Source: Ramlibacter terrae (GTDB lineage Bacteria > Pseudomonadota > Gammaproteobacteria > Burkholderiales > Burkholderiaceae_C). Taken from it: DNA of 64,000 bases. The stretch covers positions 4,092,001 to 4,156,000 of the forward strand of contig CP053418.1 in NCBI GenBank assembly GCA_013127575.1, in the 5' to 3' direction. Below, piece by piece: positions 22,158-32,282 of this stretch (its first letter is position 1; every line of letters starts with the position of its first letter). Below the pieces are notes generated by a model. That model did not search any database and was not told the DNA's origin. It saw nothing but the letters and a program-made list of their open reading frames with translations. Position numbers and translations under genes: made by a program.

Positions 22158-22487
22158 TCACCGCGCACGGGCGCGGACTTCCATCTGCAGCAGGAAGCTG
22201 GACAGCGCTTTGCCGTGGGCATCAAGGTTCAGGGCCGCATTGACGCCGCCATCCAGCACGCCATCTAGCACGAAGTTCATCGCGCCCAGTCGCGGCAGCA
22301 GGTAGCGCCGCACCGAATGCGGCCGACGCAATGCGAAGTGCCTGGCGACCGCTTCTTCCGTCACCTGTTCGACCAGCAGCGGGTAGGACGCGGCGTCGAA
22401 GGCCACCACGCTGATGTTGGAGCGGTCGCCCTTGTCGCCGGTGCGGCCGTGCGCCAGCCGGTACAGCGGCACGGTGCGGGCCGTCAT
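22158..22487 (-). CDS. AtuA-associated small domain protein
   Basis: This intact 109-residue protein carries the motif LAHGRTGDKGDRSNISV near its start, typical of the ferredoxin-like domain found C-terminal to, or as a separate partner of, AtuA/DUF1446 proteins. The ATG overlaps the upstream AtuA stop (ATGA). A second ATG 12 bases upstream would add four residues. It is the last gene of the minus-strand operon. Its biochemical role is not established; it probably forms a complex with the AtuA homologue. Confidence 0.8.
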   Translation of the reverse strand: MTARTVPLYRLAHGRTGDKGDRSNISVVAFDAASYPLLVEQVTEEAVARHFALRRPHSVRRYLLPRLGAMNFVLDGVLDGGVNAALNLDAHGKALSSFLLQMEVRARAR

Positions 22488-23866
22488 GGCGTGGCCCATG
22501 CGAAGCCTGCCTGCACCGCCTCGCGCGGCACCAGGCAGGAGAGGTTGTTCAGGCGCGCGGTCAGCGTGGTCCGCACACCACCGCCGCCGGCCGGGCCGCA
22601 GGTGTAGAGCGCCGTCACTTCGCGCAGGAGGCGCTCGGCTTGGCGGCGTTCGGGATGGGCGGCGGCGGCGCGCAGGCGCACGTCTTGCGCGTCGCCTGCC
22701 CCGCTTGCGGCGAGTGCCGCGCCGGCGTCGTCACCCAACACGCTCACGACGCCGATCAGGTCGAAGCGAACCTCCAGCGCGGGCAGCCGTTCGCGCAGCA
22801 CCTGCACCGCCGGGCGGGCTCGCGCTTCGGCGCGCGGGCCGGCGTAGGAGATCTCGCCTTCTGCCAGCCAGCCGCCCTCGTGGAAGATGTTCGCCTTGAG
22901 CGTCGGTGGCCTCGGATGGCCGCGCACCCCGCGCAAGGTGACCGCGTCGAGGCCGAGCTGTTCCACCTCCGCATCGGTGATGTCCGCCACCACGTCGGGC
23001 GTGAGGTAGGCGGCCGGATCGTGCACCTCGTACAGCAGCTGCTCCTTGACGGTCGCCAGCGTGACCATCCCGCCGGTGCCGACGGCTTTCGTCACCGTGC
23101 AGCTGCCGTCGGCACGCAACTCCGCAATCGGGAAACCGAGCGCGTGCAGCCCCGGCACTTCCTTGAAGCCGGGGTCGGCGAAGTACCCGCCGGTGACCCG
23201 GGCCCCGCATTCCAGCAGGTGGCCCGCCATGGTGCCGCCGGCGAGCCGGTCCCAGTCGTTCCAGGCCCATCCGAAGTGGGCGACCGCGGGACCGAGGGCC
23301 AGCGAGGGGTCCGCCACCCGGCCTGCGACGACGATCTGCGCTCCCGCGTCGAAGGCGTCGGCGATCGGCCGCGCGCCGAGGTACACATTGGCGCTGACGA
23401 CACGGATGTCGTCGAGTCGCGGCCCCGCGGCCGCGCGCAGCACCGGCCGCACCGCTTCGCCGGACACGTCGTCGCCGCTGACGACGGCGATGCGCGGCGA
23501 GGTGAGCCCGATGCGCGCGGCGAGCGCGTGGATCGCTTTCGCGGCGCCGGCCGGGTTGGCGGCGCCGAAGTTGCCGACGATGCCGATCCCATGCTGCAGG
23601 CAGCGCGCCAGCACCGGCTCCAGCAACTCCTCCAGCAATGGCTCGTAGCCCGCTGCCGGGTCCTGCCGGCGGCGCAGCTGGGCGAGAGCCAGCGTACGTT
23701 CCGCCAGCGTCTCGAACATCAGGAAGGCGCGCGAGCCCGGCGTCTCGCGGCAGCGTTGCACCAGTGTCTCGACCACGGGGCCGGCCGCATCGGTGCGGTC
23801 GCCCGAGAAGCCGGCGGCGCAGCCGATGAACACCGGCGGCTTGCCCTCGCGTGTTTCAGTAGCCAC
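22484..23866 (-). CDS. atuA: AtuA-family (DUF1446) acyclic-terpene-utilization-like protein
   Basis: This intact 460-residue DUF1446 protein is named after AtuA of the Pseudomonas acyclic-terpene pathway. The N-terminal IGCAAGFSGDRTDA, the MFETLAERTLALAQ segment, and the internal GTMAGHLLECGARVTGGYF and KAVGTGGMVTLATVKEQLLY blocks are family hallmarks. It starts at a GTG that overlaps the end of the dehydrogenase gene by 11 bases. The function of AtuA itself is unsolved. Here it sits with a hydantoinase-type pair and an aldolase instead of terpene genes. Confidence 0.88.
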   Translation of the reverse strand: MATETREGKPPVFIGCAAGFSGDRTDAAGPVVETLVQRCRETPGSRAFLMFETLAERTLALAQLRRRQDPAAGYEPLLEELLEPVLARCLQHGIGIVGNFGAANPAGAAKAIHALAARIGLTSPRIAVVSGDDVSGEAVRPVLRAAAGPRLDDIRVVSANVYLGARPIADAFDAGAQIVVAGRVADPSLALGPAVAHFGWAWNDWDRLAGGTMAGHLLECGARVTGGYFADPGFKEVPGLHALGFPIAELRADGSCTVTKAVGTGGMVTLATVKEQLLYEVHDPAAYLTPDVVADITDAEVEQLGLDAVTLRGVRGHPRPPTLKANIFHEGGWLAEGEISYAGPRAEARARPAVQVLRERLPALEVRFDLIGVVSVLGDDAGAALAASGAGDAQDVRLRAAAAHPERRQAERLLREVTALYTCGPAGGGGVRTTLTARLNNLSCLVPREAVQAGFAWATP

Positions 23867-24806
23867 GCCGCACGTCCACTTGCCGCAGCAGCGGCAAGCC
23901 GGCTTCGAGCCGGCGGGCGTTCTCGAGGATCTGCTCCACGATCACGTTCGGGCTCGCCAGCGTCGCCATGTGCGGGGTGACCAGAAGTCCGGGCGTGTGC
24001 CAAAGCGGATCGTCCGCCGGCAGCGGCTCCTGCGGGAACACGTCCACCACGGCGCCGCGCAGGCGCCCGGAGCCAAGCGCCCGCACGAGGTCGTTCGGCA
24101 CCGGTGTTCGCCGCGGCCGCAGTGCACCAGCGCCGCACCTTCAGGCAGGGCGTCGAAGGTGTCGCGTCCGAGGATGCCACGGGTTTCCGGCGTCAGCGGC
24201 AGCAGGCAGACCGGGATGTCCAGGTCAGCCAGGGAAGCGGACCCGCTCCGAGTCGCCGGCGTAGGTGGCGATGCCGGGGAAGGATCGCGACCGGCGGCTC
24301 CAACCACTCACCGAATAGCCCTGCGCCGCGAGCGCCGACGCAGCGCGGCCGCCCAGTTCGCCCAGCCCCATGATGCCGACGCGGCATTCAGCCGCAGCGC
24401 GAAGGCGCGGGCGTTGCCAGCGCTGCGACTGCTGCTGGCGCAGCGCCTGGTCGAACCCGCGATGAAAGTGCAGCACGCTCCACAGCACGTACTCCACCAT
24501 GCCGCGCGCCTGCGCTTCGTCGATCACGCGGCACACCGGCGCCTCGGGCAGCGCCTGCCCCGCGATCAGGTTGTCGGCGCCCGCCGCGATGGCGTGCACC
24601 AGCCGCAGCCGGTGCATCGGCGGATAGACGCCCGGCGGGCAGTTCCAGCCCACCAGCAGGTCGGCCTCTTCCCAGCCGGGCTCCGGCCACAGGTGCAGCC
24701 GCCAGTCAGGCCGGCGCTCGTGCAGCTCACGGCCGAGAGGGCGCAGGTCGAACGACGCACTGACGAGCGCGACGTCCCGGATGGCGCCGGCGCGCGACGC
24801 CGTCAT
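23856..24806 (-). CDS. D-2-hydroxyacid dehydrogenase (GhrA-like), frameshifted
   Basis: This NAD(P)-dependent reductase of about 317 residues is most like glyoxylate/hydroxypyruvate reductase A. The coenzyme motif is GIMGLGELGGRAASALAAQG. The substrate-domain region DLDIPVCLLPLTPETRGILG is followed by VHCGRGEH with the catalytic-Arg region, and the catalytic His is in VTPHMATLASP. Breaks lie near 24240 and 24105. Its start overlaps the aldolase stop (ATGA). It may reduce a 2-oxo acid made by the operon. Confidence 0.85.
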
Positions 24807-25605
24807 CCGAGGAGGTCCGTGTAGGCGATGCGCGCCTTGCGCAGGAAGGCCTCGAACGGGAGTTCGCCGCGGCGCGCCGTGCCCGCGGCCGCGCTCATGG
24901 GCCGGAGCTGGCCGGGGATCGCATCGAGCACGTGCTGCGGCACGGGGACGTTCGGCCCCGCCGCCGCATCGGTAGCCAGCTGGATCTCGCAGGCGCGTTG
25001 CACGCTCCACATGCGGCCGAAGGCACCGGGAACGTGCGGCCCCACCGTGAGCAGGCCGTGATTGCGCAGCACCAGCACTTCGCGCTCGCCGAGGCTCGCC
25101 ACCAGCCGCGGCTGTTCCTCAGTACCGGTGGTAATGCCTTCGAACGCGTGATAGGCGACGATGCCTTGCAGAGCCGCGCTGTAGAAGTTGTCGCTGCGCA
25201 GGCCGTCCTGCTTGCACGCGACGGCGATGCCCGCCGTCGTGTGCGTGTGCATCACGCAATGCGCATCGGGCCGTGCGCGATGGATAGCGGCGTGGATCAC
25301 GAATCCAGCCGGGTTCACCGGCCGGGCGCGTCGTCCAGCAGCGCGCCGTTCGCGTCTATCTTCAGCAGATTGGCCGCCGTCACCTCGCCGTAGTGCAGGC
25401 CGTACGGATTGATCAGGAACGCTTCGCCGCCGGCGTCGCCCGGCACCCGCAGCGTGATGTGGTTGTAGATGCTTTCGGACCAGCCCAGCCAGTCGAACAG
25501 CCGGTAGCAGGCGGCCAGCTCGAGCCGCAGCGCCCACTCTTCGGCACGCATGCGGGCGGGGCGGCGGGCCAGCGCTTCGGCCTTGCCATTGTCGGGAATC
25601 GTCAC
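24803..25605 (-). CDS. Class II aldolase/adducin-family protein, frameshifted
   Basis: This zinc-dependent aldolase-fold protein has about 267 residues. Metal-binding histidines are visible in VMHTHTTAGIAV and LRNHGLLTVG, and the N-terminal phosphate or carboxylate loop region is SIYNHITLRVPG. One break lies near 25322. The GTG start lies one base after the PaiB-like stop. Family members cleave or decarboxylate hydroxylated ketoacids, so it could act on a product of the operon. Epimerase activity is an alternative. Confidence 0.85.
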
Positions 25606-25606
25606 G

Positions 25607-26288
25607 TCAGTAGTTCCCGGGGCCGAGCCGCTTGGCGACGTCCATCTCGCGCGAGCCCCGGCCGAGGGTCTGTTCCATCAGCTGGGCGATGGCGCGAGTC
25701 GCGTCGGTGCCGCGTGAGCGCAAGCCCGCGATCGCACCGGCCTTGTCCTCGTCCGGGTAGTGCTGCAGCAGCTTGAACTTGGGCTGCACCTCCTCGACGT
25801 CGAGCACGAAGCCGAGGATGTGCGGTGTCAGTCGCGCCCGGCGCTCAGCGCTGTAGCCCCGCACGTCCCACTGTTCGGGCAGCTCAGACTCGTTCACCGC
25901 GATCAGCTCGTCCACGATGTCCGTGGTCTGTTGCGGCGTGTCCAGCAGGCGCACGCGGCCGGCCGGTGCACGGTCACGAAGTTCCAGCTCGGCGCCGCCG
26001 GCAGCCGGGCGAGTACCACTGGGCCGACATGTACGCATGCGGGCCGTTGAACACGAAAGTGGCGCGCGGGTCCTGCTGCAGCGCCTGCCAGTGCGCGTTG
26101 GACCGCGCGAAGTGGCCGCGCAGGCGGATCACCCGCTCGCCCTCCACGTCCACCGGGACGGGCAGGTGCGAGAAGTGCAGTTCGCCTTCCAAGTGAGACA
26201 CCGGGAGGCCGAAGCGTTCCTTGCGCATGAAGTCCGTAGCCCACGCCATGGGCGAAGCAAAGCGCTGGGGGCGGTGCAGCACCGACAT
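25607..26288 (-). CDS. PaiB-like FMN-binding split-barrel protein, frameshifted
   Basis: This protein of about 227 residues matches the PaiB family (FMN-binding negative transcriptional regulator). The segments LEGELHFSHLPVPVDV, LRGHFARSNAHWQAL and FNGPHAYMSAQWY, and the C-terminal SWNFVTVH followed by ELPEQWDVRGYSAERR, define it. Breaks lie near 26010 and 25965. It starts two bases after the HyuB stop. Within a catabolic operon it may be a flavin-dependent enzyme rather than a regulator; this is inference. Confidence 0.8.
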
Positions 26289-26290
26289 GC

Positions 26291-28002
26291 TCAGGCCACC
26301 GCCGGTTCGGCCGCGGGTGCGGCGAGCTGCGCCACCTGCGCCGGATAGTGCTTCTCGGCGAACGCCTGCGTGATGATGCCGTCGGCCGGTCGCCGGCCAC
26401 CGCGTCGGCCGCCCGCAGCGCGGGATCGCCCCAGCCGGCGCCGCCGCCGACGCTCAGTTCGACGATGTCGCCACGCTGCAGCTTCATCAGGTCGGTGTTG
26501 GGCAGGCGGAACACCTCGCTCCCGCGGCGCACCACGAGGGAGGCCAGGGCGGCGTCGCACCCGCCCTGCTTGCCGCGCGGCGGATAGCGGAAGTGCTCGG
26601 AGTAATAGCTCAGCTCGATGCCGTCTTCCAGCACCTGAATGGCGCGCGAGAAGCCCAGGCCGCCGCGCCAGCGTCCGGCGCCGCAGGAGTCCGGCACCAG
26701 CCGGTAGTGCAGCATCTGCAGCTGCGGATGGATCTGCTCGATGGATTCGATCGGGGTGTTGCGGCTGGAACTAAGGATGCCGGCGAGCGCATGCGCGCCG
26801 TCGTAGTCGGGCGCCGCGCCGTAGCCGCCGCCGAGAACGTCGGCGTAGATCCGGATGCGGCCGTCGGGTCGCTTCTGCGTCAGGTACAGGCCGGTGGTGG
26901 AGTTGAAGCCTTGCGCGGGCACGCGCTCGGGCACCGCCTTTGCCAATGCGTCGTGGACCGCGTCGAGCAGGCGGTACGAGGCGATCACGCGCGCGCGCAC
27001 CGGCAGGCCGGCCTGCGGATTCAGGATGGAGCCGGGCGGCAGCTTGACGTGGATCGGCCTCAGGCAACCGTCGTTGGCCGGGATGTCCTTGTCGGCGAGG
27101 ATGCTGCGCACCGAAGAGATCGCCGCCGCCAGCGCCGACGACGTGGAGCTGTTGAACATGCTCTTGACCTGCGGCGCCGTGCCTTCGAAGTCCAGCTCGA
27201 TGTTGCCGCCTTCGGTCACCGTGACCCGGCCTGCACCCGGAGCGGCGTGGTGCCACGCACGTCATTGTCGATCAGCGCCTCGCCCTGCCAGCTGCCCAGC
27301 GGCAGCGTGGCGATGGCGGCGCGCATGCGGCGCTCGGCGTACACCAGCGTCTCTTCCATCGCGCGCTTCAGCGTGGCCACGCCCGTGCGGCGCGCCAGTT
27401 CCTGCATGCGCTCAATGCCGGTGCGGTTGGCAGCGAGCTGCGCGTAGAAGTCGCCGCGCCCGAGGTCGGGCGTGCGCACGTTGGCGAAGATCAGCCGATC
27501 GACGATGCCGTCGTGCAGATCGCGCTGCACGTCGATCAGCAGCGGCGGAATGACGATGCCTTCCCGGATCAGCTCCGACGCGTCGATGTTGATGCCGGCG
27601 CCGCCGCCGCCCACGTCGAGGTGGTGCGCCGTGTTGCCGGCCCAGCCGAGCAGCTCGCCCTCGAGGAAGATCGGCTGGAACAGGATGAAGTCGTTCAGGT
27701 GTTGGCCGCCCGCGTACGGGTCGTTCAGCAGGATGGCACTGTCGGGACCGACCCGCGACAGGTCCAGCTGGCGCGCCGACGCGTGGAACGCCTGGCTGAG
27801 TCCGCCGTTGTGGATCGGGATCATCTCGGCCTGCGCGACCACGTTGCCCCCGGGCGTCCAGCAAGGCGGTGGCGCAGTCGCGCGCTTCGCGCACGATGGT
27901 GGAGAAGGCGGAGCGCACGAGGTTGGCGCCCATCTCGTCGGCGATGGCGCGCATCGCGTTGGCCGGGATGGCCAGCTGGGTCGGATCTTCTTGCAGGCTC
28001 AT
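26291..28002 (-). CDS. hyuB: Hydantoinase B/oxoprolinase beta-type subunit, frameshifted
   Basis: This encodes about 570 residues of the HyuB family, the partner of HyuA in ATP-dependent opening of hydantoin-like or lactam rings and in acetone-type carboxylases. Blocks seen are EMIPIHNGGLSQAFHASARQ, LNDPYAGGQHLNDFILFQP, GNTAHHLDVGGG and SCGAGRWRGGLGFSRAIQVL. Breaks lie near 27850, 27235 and 26390. The start overlaps the HyuA stop (ATGA). No third small subunit (AcxC-like) is present, which favours a hydantoinase or oxoprolinase-like role. Confidence 0.9.
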
Positions 28003-29997
28003 TCGGGTTTCTCCAGCAGCAAGTCGCCTGTTTCGAGGCACCGCGCGGTCCAGCCGGGCGGCACGAAGACGGTCGACGTGTTTTCTTCGAGGACAGCGGG
28101 CCCGTCGATCGAATCGCCTGCCGCCAGGCTGGCGCGCGGCACGAAGGTGGTGGCGAGCGTGCGTCCGCCCAGCACCACGTCCTGCATCTCGGCGGGCCGG
28201 GCGTCGGCCGCCGCCGGGGGCGTGCGCAGCTGCGTTTCGTTGCGGCGGACGATGCGGCCGCGCAGGTTGACCACCTGCATCGGCAGCGTCGAACGGGCGT
28301 ACCCGTAGCGGCGCTTGTGCTCCTGCTCGAACAGCTCGCGCAGGCGATCGGCTCCGGCGGCGCCTTCGGGGTTCCAGACGGTGATCTCGAAGCCCTGCCC
28401 GGCGTAGCGGAGGTCCGCGCCCACGTCGACGGCATAGCTGCCCGGCGCGAGGCCGATGCGCTCCGCCTGTGCGGCGCAATCGGCGCGCACCTGCTCGACG
28501 CTGGCGGCGTCCAGCGAACTGTCCGACAACGGCTCCATGCGGGCACGCACCACGTCGACGATCAGGTCCGCGACCAGCAAACCGAATGCGCTGGAGATGC
28601 CGGGCGACCACGGGATCAGCACCCGGCGCATCCCGACCTCGTCGGCGACCATGGCGCCGTGGACCGGACCGCCGCCGCCGTAGGCGACGAGCGTGAAGGC
28701 ACGCGGATCGATGCCGCGCTGGGTGGAGACGACGCGCACGGCCGCGGCCATGTTGCTGTTGACCATGCGCAGGATGGCGTCCGCCTTCTCGCGGACGGTG
28801 CCCGGCAGGTTCAATCCCGCAAGCGCACGTTCGGCGAGATCGGCGCGCAACGCCATGCGGCCGCCGAAGAAGCGCGCCGGGCGCAGCAGGCCGGCGATCA
28901 CCGGGCATCGGTCACGGTCGGCAGTTCGCCGCCGCGGTCGTAGCAGGCCGGGCCGGGCACCGCGCCGGCGGACGCAGGGCCGACGTTGAGGAAACCGCCG
29001 GCGTCGATTGACGCGATGCTGCCGCCGCCGGCTCCGACGGTGGCCATGTCGACGGCAGTGGTTCGGATCGGCAGGTCATCGACCACCAGTTCCGACACGA
29101 TGCGGGGCTCGCACTGCGGAGCGACGGCCACGTCGGTGCTGGTGCCGCCCATGTCGAGCGTCAGCAGGTCGGCGATGGCATTGCGCCGCGCGAACCAGAT
29201 CGCAGCGCGGACGCCTGCGGCCGGACCGGACAGCAGCATGCGCACGGCGTTGGAGCCCGCGGCCGCGGCCGGCATGATCCCGCCATTGGACTGCATCAGG
29301 CGCAGCGCGCCGCCGTAGCCACCGGCCGCCAGGCCGGCCTCGAGGCGATCCACGTACCCGCGCACCACCGGACCCACGAAGGCGTTGACGGTGGTGGTGA
29401 CAGTCCGCTCGTACTCGCGGAACTCGGGCGACACCTCATGGCTGGCGAACACTTCCAGCTCCGGCGCGCGCTCGCGCAACATCGCGGCGAGTGCCTGTTC
29501 GTGCGCGGGGTTGCGGTAGGAATTGAGCAGGCAGATGGCGAGCGAGGTCACGCCCGAGCCGCCGAGCAGCGGCTGCACCTGCTTCCGGCCGCTTCCAGGT
29601 CGATCGCCTCCGTGACCGCGCCTTGCGCATCGATGCGCTCGTCCACTTCGCACACAAAGCGCCTCGCGACCGGCGCCTTGGGCTTGCGGTAGAACGCGGT
29701 GTAGATGTTGCCCACGCGATCGTGCGTGCCGATCTCCACCACGTCGCGAAAGCCGCGCGTGGTCACCAGCCCGGTGGCGCTGCCGCGGCGCGTGAGCAGC
29801 GCGTTGGTGGCCACGGTGGAGCCGTGCGAGAACTGGTCGAGGCGCGCCAGCGGCACGCCGGCGCTGGCCACGGCGTCGAGTACCGCCTTGTGGATATTGC
29901 CGGGCGTCGACGGCACCTTGCCCGTTGCGACCGATCCGTCCTCCTGCAGCCACACCAGGTCGGTGAAGGTGCCGCCGATTTCCACGCCTACATGCAT
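27999..29997 (-). CDS. hyuA: Hydantoinase A/oxoprolinase alpha-type subunit, frameshifted
   Basis: This ATP-dependent subunit has about 666 residues in the actin/ASKHA fold. The N-terminal phosphate loop is VEIGGTFTDLVWLQ; the second phosphate loop is LDMGGTSTDVAVAP, and the adenosine region is VGAGGGSIASIDAGG with GPASAGAVPGPACY. Breaks lie near 29585 and 28903. It follows the Bug-protein gene by 38 bases and couples to hyuB. The substrate is probably the compound the Bug protein binds. Confidence 0.9.
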
Positions 29998-30035
29998 TCG
30001 CTGCTCCTGCTTGCCTTGCCGTCGGTTCATGCGGT

Positions 30036-31018
30036 TCACGAACCCATCAGGAGGCCGGCGCGGCGCACGCGCTCCTTCTCGATCTCGTAGGACTCGCGGA
30101 TCAGCGCGCCGTAGGCCGTGCCGTCGCGGTAGTACACGTCCATCGCGTTGCGCTCCAGAGCGGAGACGGTGCCTTGGTCGTTGAGGCCAGCGCGGAAGGC
30201 GTCGTGCAGTTTCTTCACGACCGCGGGCGGCATGTTGGCCGGGCCGACCAGGCCAGTGGGGCTGCTGGCGGGAATCTTGTAGCCCAGATCGAACAGCGTC
30301 GGTGCATCGGGCCACTTCTTCAGGCGCCGGTCGGAGAAAACGGCCAGCCAGCGCGCCTTGCCGCCGTCGACCATGTTGCCGAGGATGGTGCCGCCCGCCT
30401 GTGCGTCGATATGGCCGCCCAGTAGCGCCACGGTGGCTTCGGCGTCGCCTTTATAGGGAATGTGGTTGAGCTTGACGTTCTCCTGCGCGGCCAGTGTGAC
30501 CAGCGCGAGGTTCTGCGACGTGGCGGTACCGTTCGTGCCGTAGGTGACGATGCGGGGCGCTTGCGCGCGTCCTCGATGAAGTCCTTGAACGACTTGTACG
30601 GCGAATCGGCGCGAACGATGATGCCGACGTCGAGCGCGCTCACCTGCAGGATCGGCGTGAGGTCTGCCAGGGCGTTGTACGTGGTCTTTTGCATCAGCTG
30701 CAGCCGCAGCACGGCGGAATGCATGACGGCGATCTGGTAGCCGTCCGGCTTGCCCCGGGCAACGGCGGCGGCGCCAAGGGTAGCGCTCGCGCCCGGCCGG
30801 TTCTCGATCACGATGGGTTGCCCCAGGTGCGGCTCGGTCGACTTGGCCAGCGCGCGGAACACGGTGTCGGCGGTGCCGCCGGCCGGGAACGGCACGATCA
30901 GGGTCACCGGGCGCGCGGGGTAGGCGGCGTCTTGGGCAGCGGCGAAGCCGGGCAGGCCCACCGAGGCTGCGGACAGGCCGGCGGCGAGGAAGGACCGGCG
31001 CTTGAGGGGCATGGACAT
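30036..31018 (-). CDS. Bug-family binding protein heading the HyuAB operon, frameshifted
   Basis: This Bug/TctC periplasmic binding protein has about 327 residues. Its leader is LKRRSFLAAGLSAASVGLPG with cleavage near AAAQD. Family blocks are YPARPVTLIVPFPAGG, IVIENRPGASATLG and KPDGYQIAV. One break lies near 30555. It is the first gene of the eight-gene minus operon and is divergent from LysR. This suggests a carboxylate ligand that is also the inducer or pathway substrate. Confidence 0.9.
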
Positions 31019-31083
31019 GAAGACTCGGCTGTGGCAGAGGTGGGCCGGCGGGCGCCGACACAAGCGAACTCTAGGATTCGACG

Positions 31084-31102
31084 TTCAATCTGTAAAATTG
31101 AA
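31084..31102. promoter_or_regulatory. LysR-box inverted repeat
   Basis: TTCAAT and ATTGAA flank a 7-base spacer (CTGTAAA), forming a perfect 6-bp inverted repeat in the 112-base gap between the divergent Bug gene and LysR. It contains the T-N11-A core expected for LysR-type regulators. It lies 28 bases upstream of the lysR ATG, so it may serve autoregulation and activation of the operon. Confidence 0.75.
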
Positions 31103-31130
31103 AGATCGGAACTAGCATTCGGTTTTCTGG

Positions 31131-32058
31131 ATGAATATCTCCTTCCGCGACCTCGAGGCCTGCTTGGCGGTGGCCGACCTGCAGAACTTCAGCCGGGCGG
31201 CGGAGCGTTGCCACCTGTCGCAGTCCGCCTTCAGCACGCGCATCGCCGCCATCGAGCAGGAGCTGGGCGCGCGGCTGTTCGACCGCACGACCCGCGCCGT
31301 CGAACTCACGAAGGAAGGCGCGCTTTTCATCGAATCGGCGCGCCGGCTGGTCGGTGACTTCACCGAACTCGTCGACGACTTCCAGCAGCACACCAGCCAT
31401 CGCAAGGGCCGCGTGGCGATCGCCGCATTGCCATCGATTGCGTCCGCCTGGCTGCCCGCCGTGTTCGCGGACTTCCATGCGCAGCATCCCGGCATCACGC
31501 TGACGCTGCACGATGTGATGTCGGACGCCTGCATCGCCCGCCTGCGAGAGGGCAGCGTCGACTTTGCCGTGGCCTCGCATCCGCCGGAGGGCGAGGACAT
31601 GGAGGCGCGCCAGCTGAGCGAGGACAACTTCTACTTGGTGTGCCGGCGCGGCCACCCGCTCTCGTCGCGCAGCGGACTGAAGCCCGGCGACCTGGCCGGC
31701 CACCCGTTCATCAGCTTGTCGCGCGACAGCAGCGTGCGGCAAAAACACGGAGCGCGCGCTGCACCCGGTGAAACTGCAGAGCGTGATGGAGCTGGAGCAC
31801 CCGGCCACCGTGGCAGGGATGGTGCAGGCCGGGCTTGGCATCACGGTAGTGCCCGAGCTGACGCTGTTCCAGTTCACGCGACCGGGGCTCGTGGTGCGGC
31901 CCCTGAAGATCGCCGGGCTGGAGCGCTCGATCTACATCGTGCGCCGTCGTGGCAAGACGCTGTCGGCCGCGGCGTCAGCGCTGTACGACCACATGATGAG
32001 CGAGCGCGGCAAGATCCATGATTACCTGCGCATGCAGCTGGGGGCTGCGGCGGTCTGA
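31131..32058 (+). CDS. LysR-family transcriptional regulator, frameshifted
   Basis: This regulator of about 309 residues has an N-terminal LysR helix-turn-helix (LEACLAVADLQNFSRAAERC, LSQSAFSTRIAAIEQELGAR) and a periplasmic-binding-like effector domain (HRKGRVAIAALPSIASAWLP, VVPELTLFQF). One break lies near 31742. It faces the hydantoinase operon across a LysR box and is the likely activator of that operon in response to its substrate. Confidence 0.9.
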
Positions 32059-32282
32059 ACCGATCGCGGCAGTGCTTGGGATCAGCTCCACAAAAACGCC
32101 GCGACCGCTGGCCGGTTCGAATCCCTGAATACACGGCAAACGCGCCTTGGCCGGGACGGCCTTGGCGAGGGCTGCACCCCGGCGCAGCTTGCCTTCAGCA
32201 AGGTGCGGCCCAAGGTCGTGCTTTTCAGTGTCGCACCGAGTCCTTGAACGCGACCGCGTCCGGGGCTTGGAGCGCTAGCGGT

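Noticed and set aside
32075-32130. tRNA/tmRNA-like pieces (GGTTCGAATCCCTG and AGCTCCAC) in the 32.06-32.28 kb gap
   Set aside because: The T-stem does not pair, the pieces are in the wrong order for one RNA, and no anticodon or D arm is visible. I treat them as chance matches; a covariance-model search would settle it.
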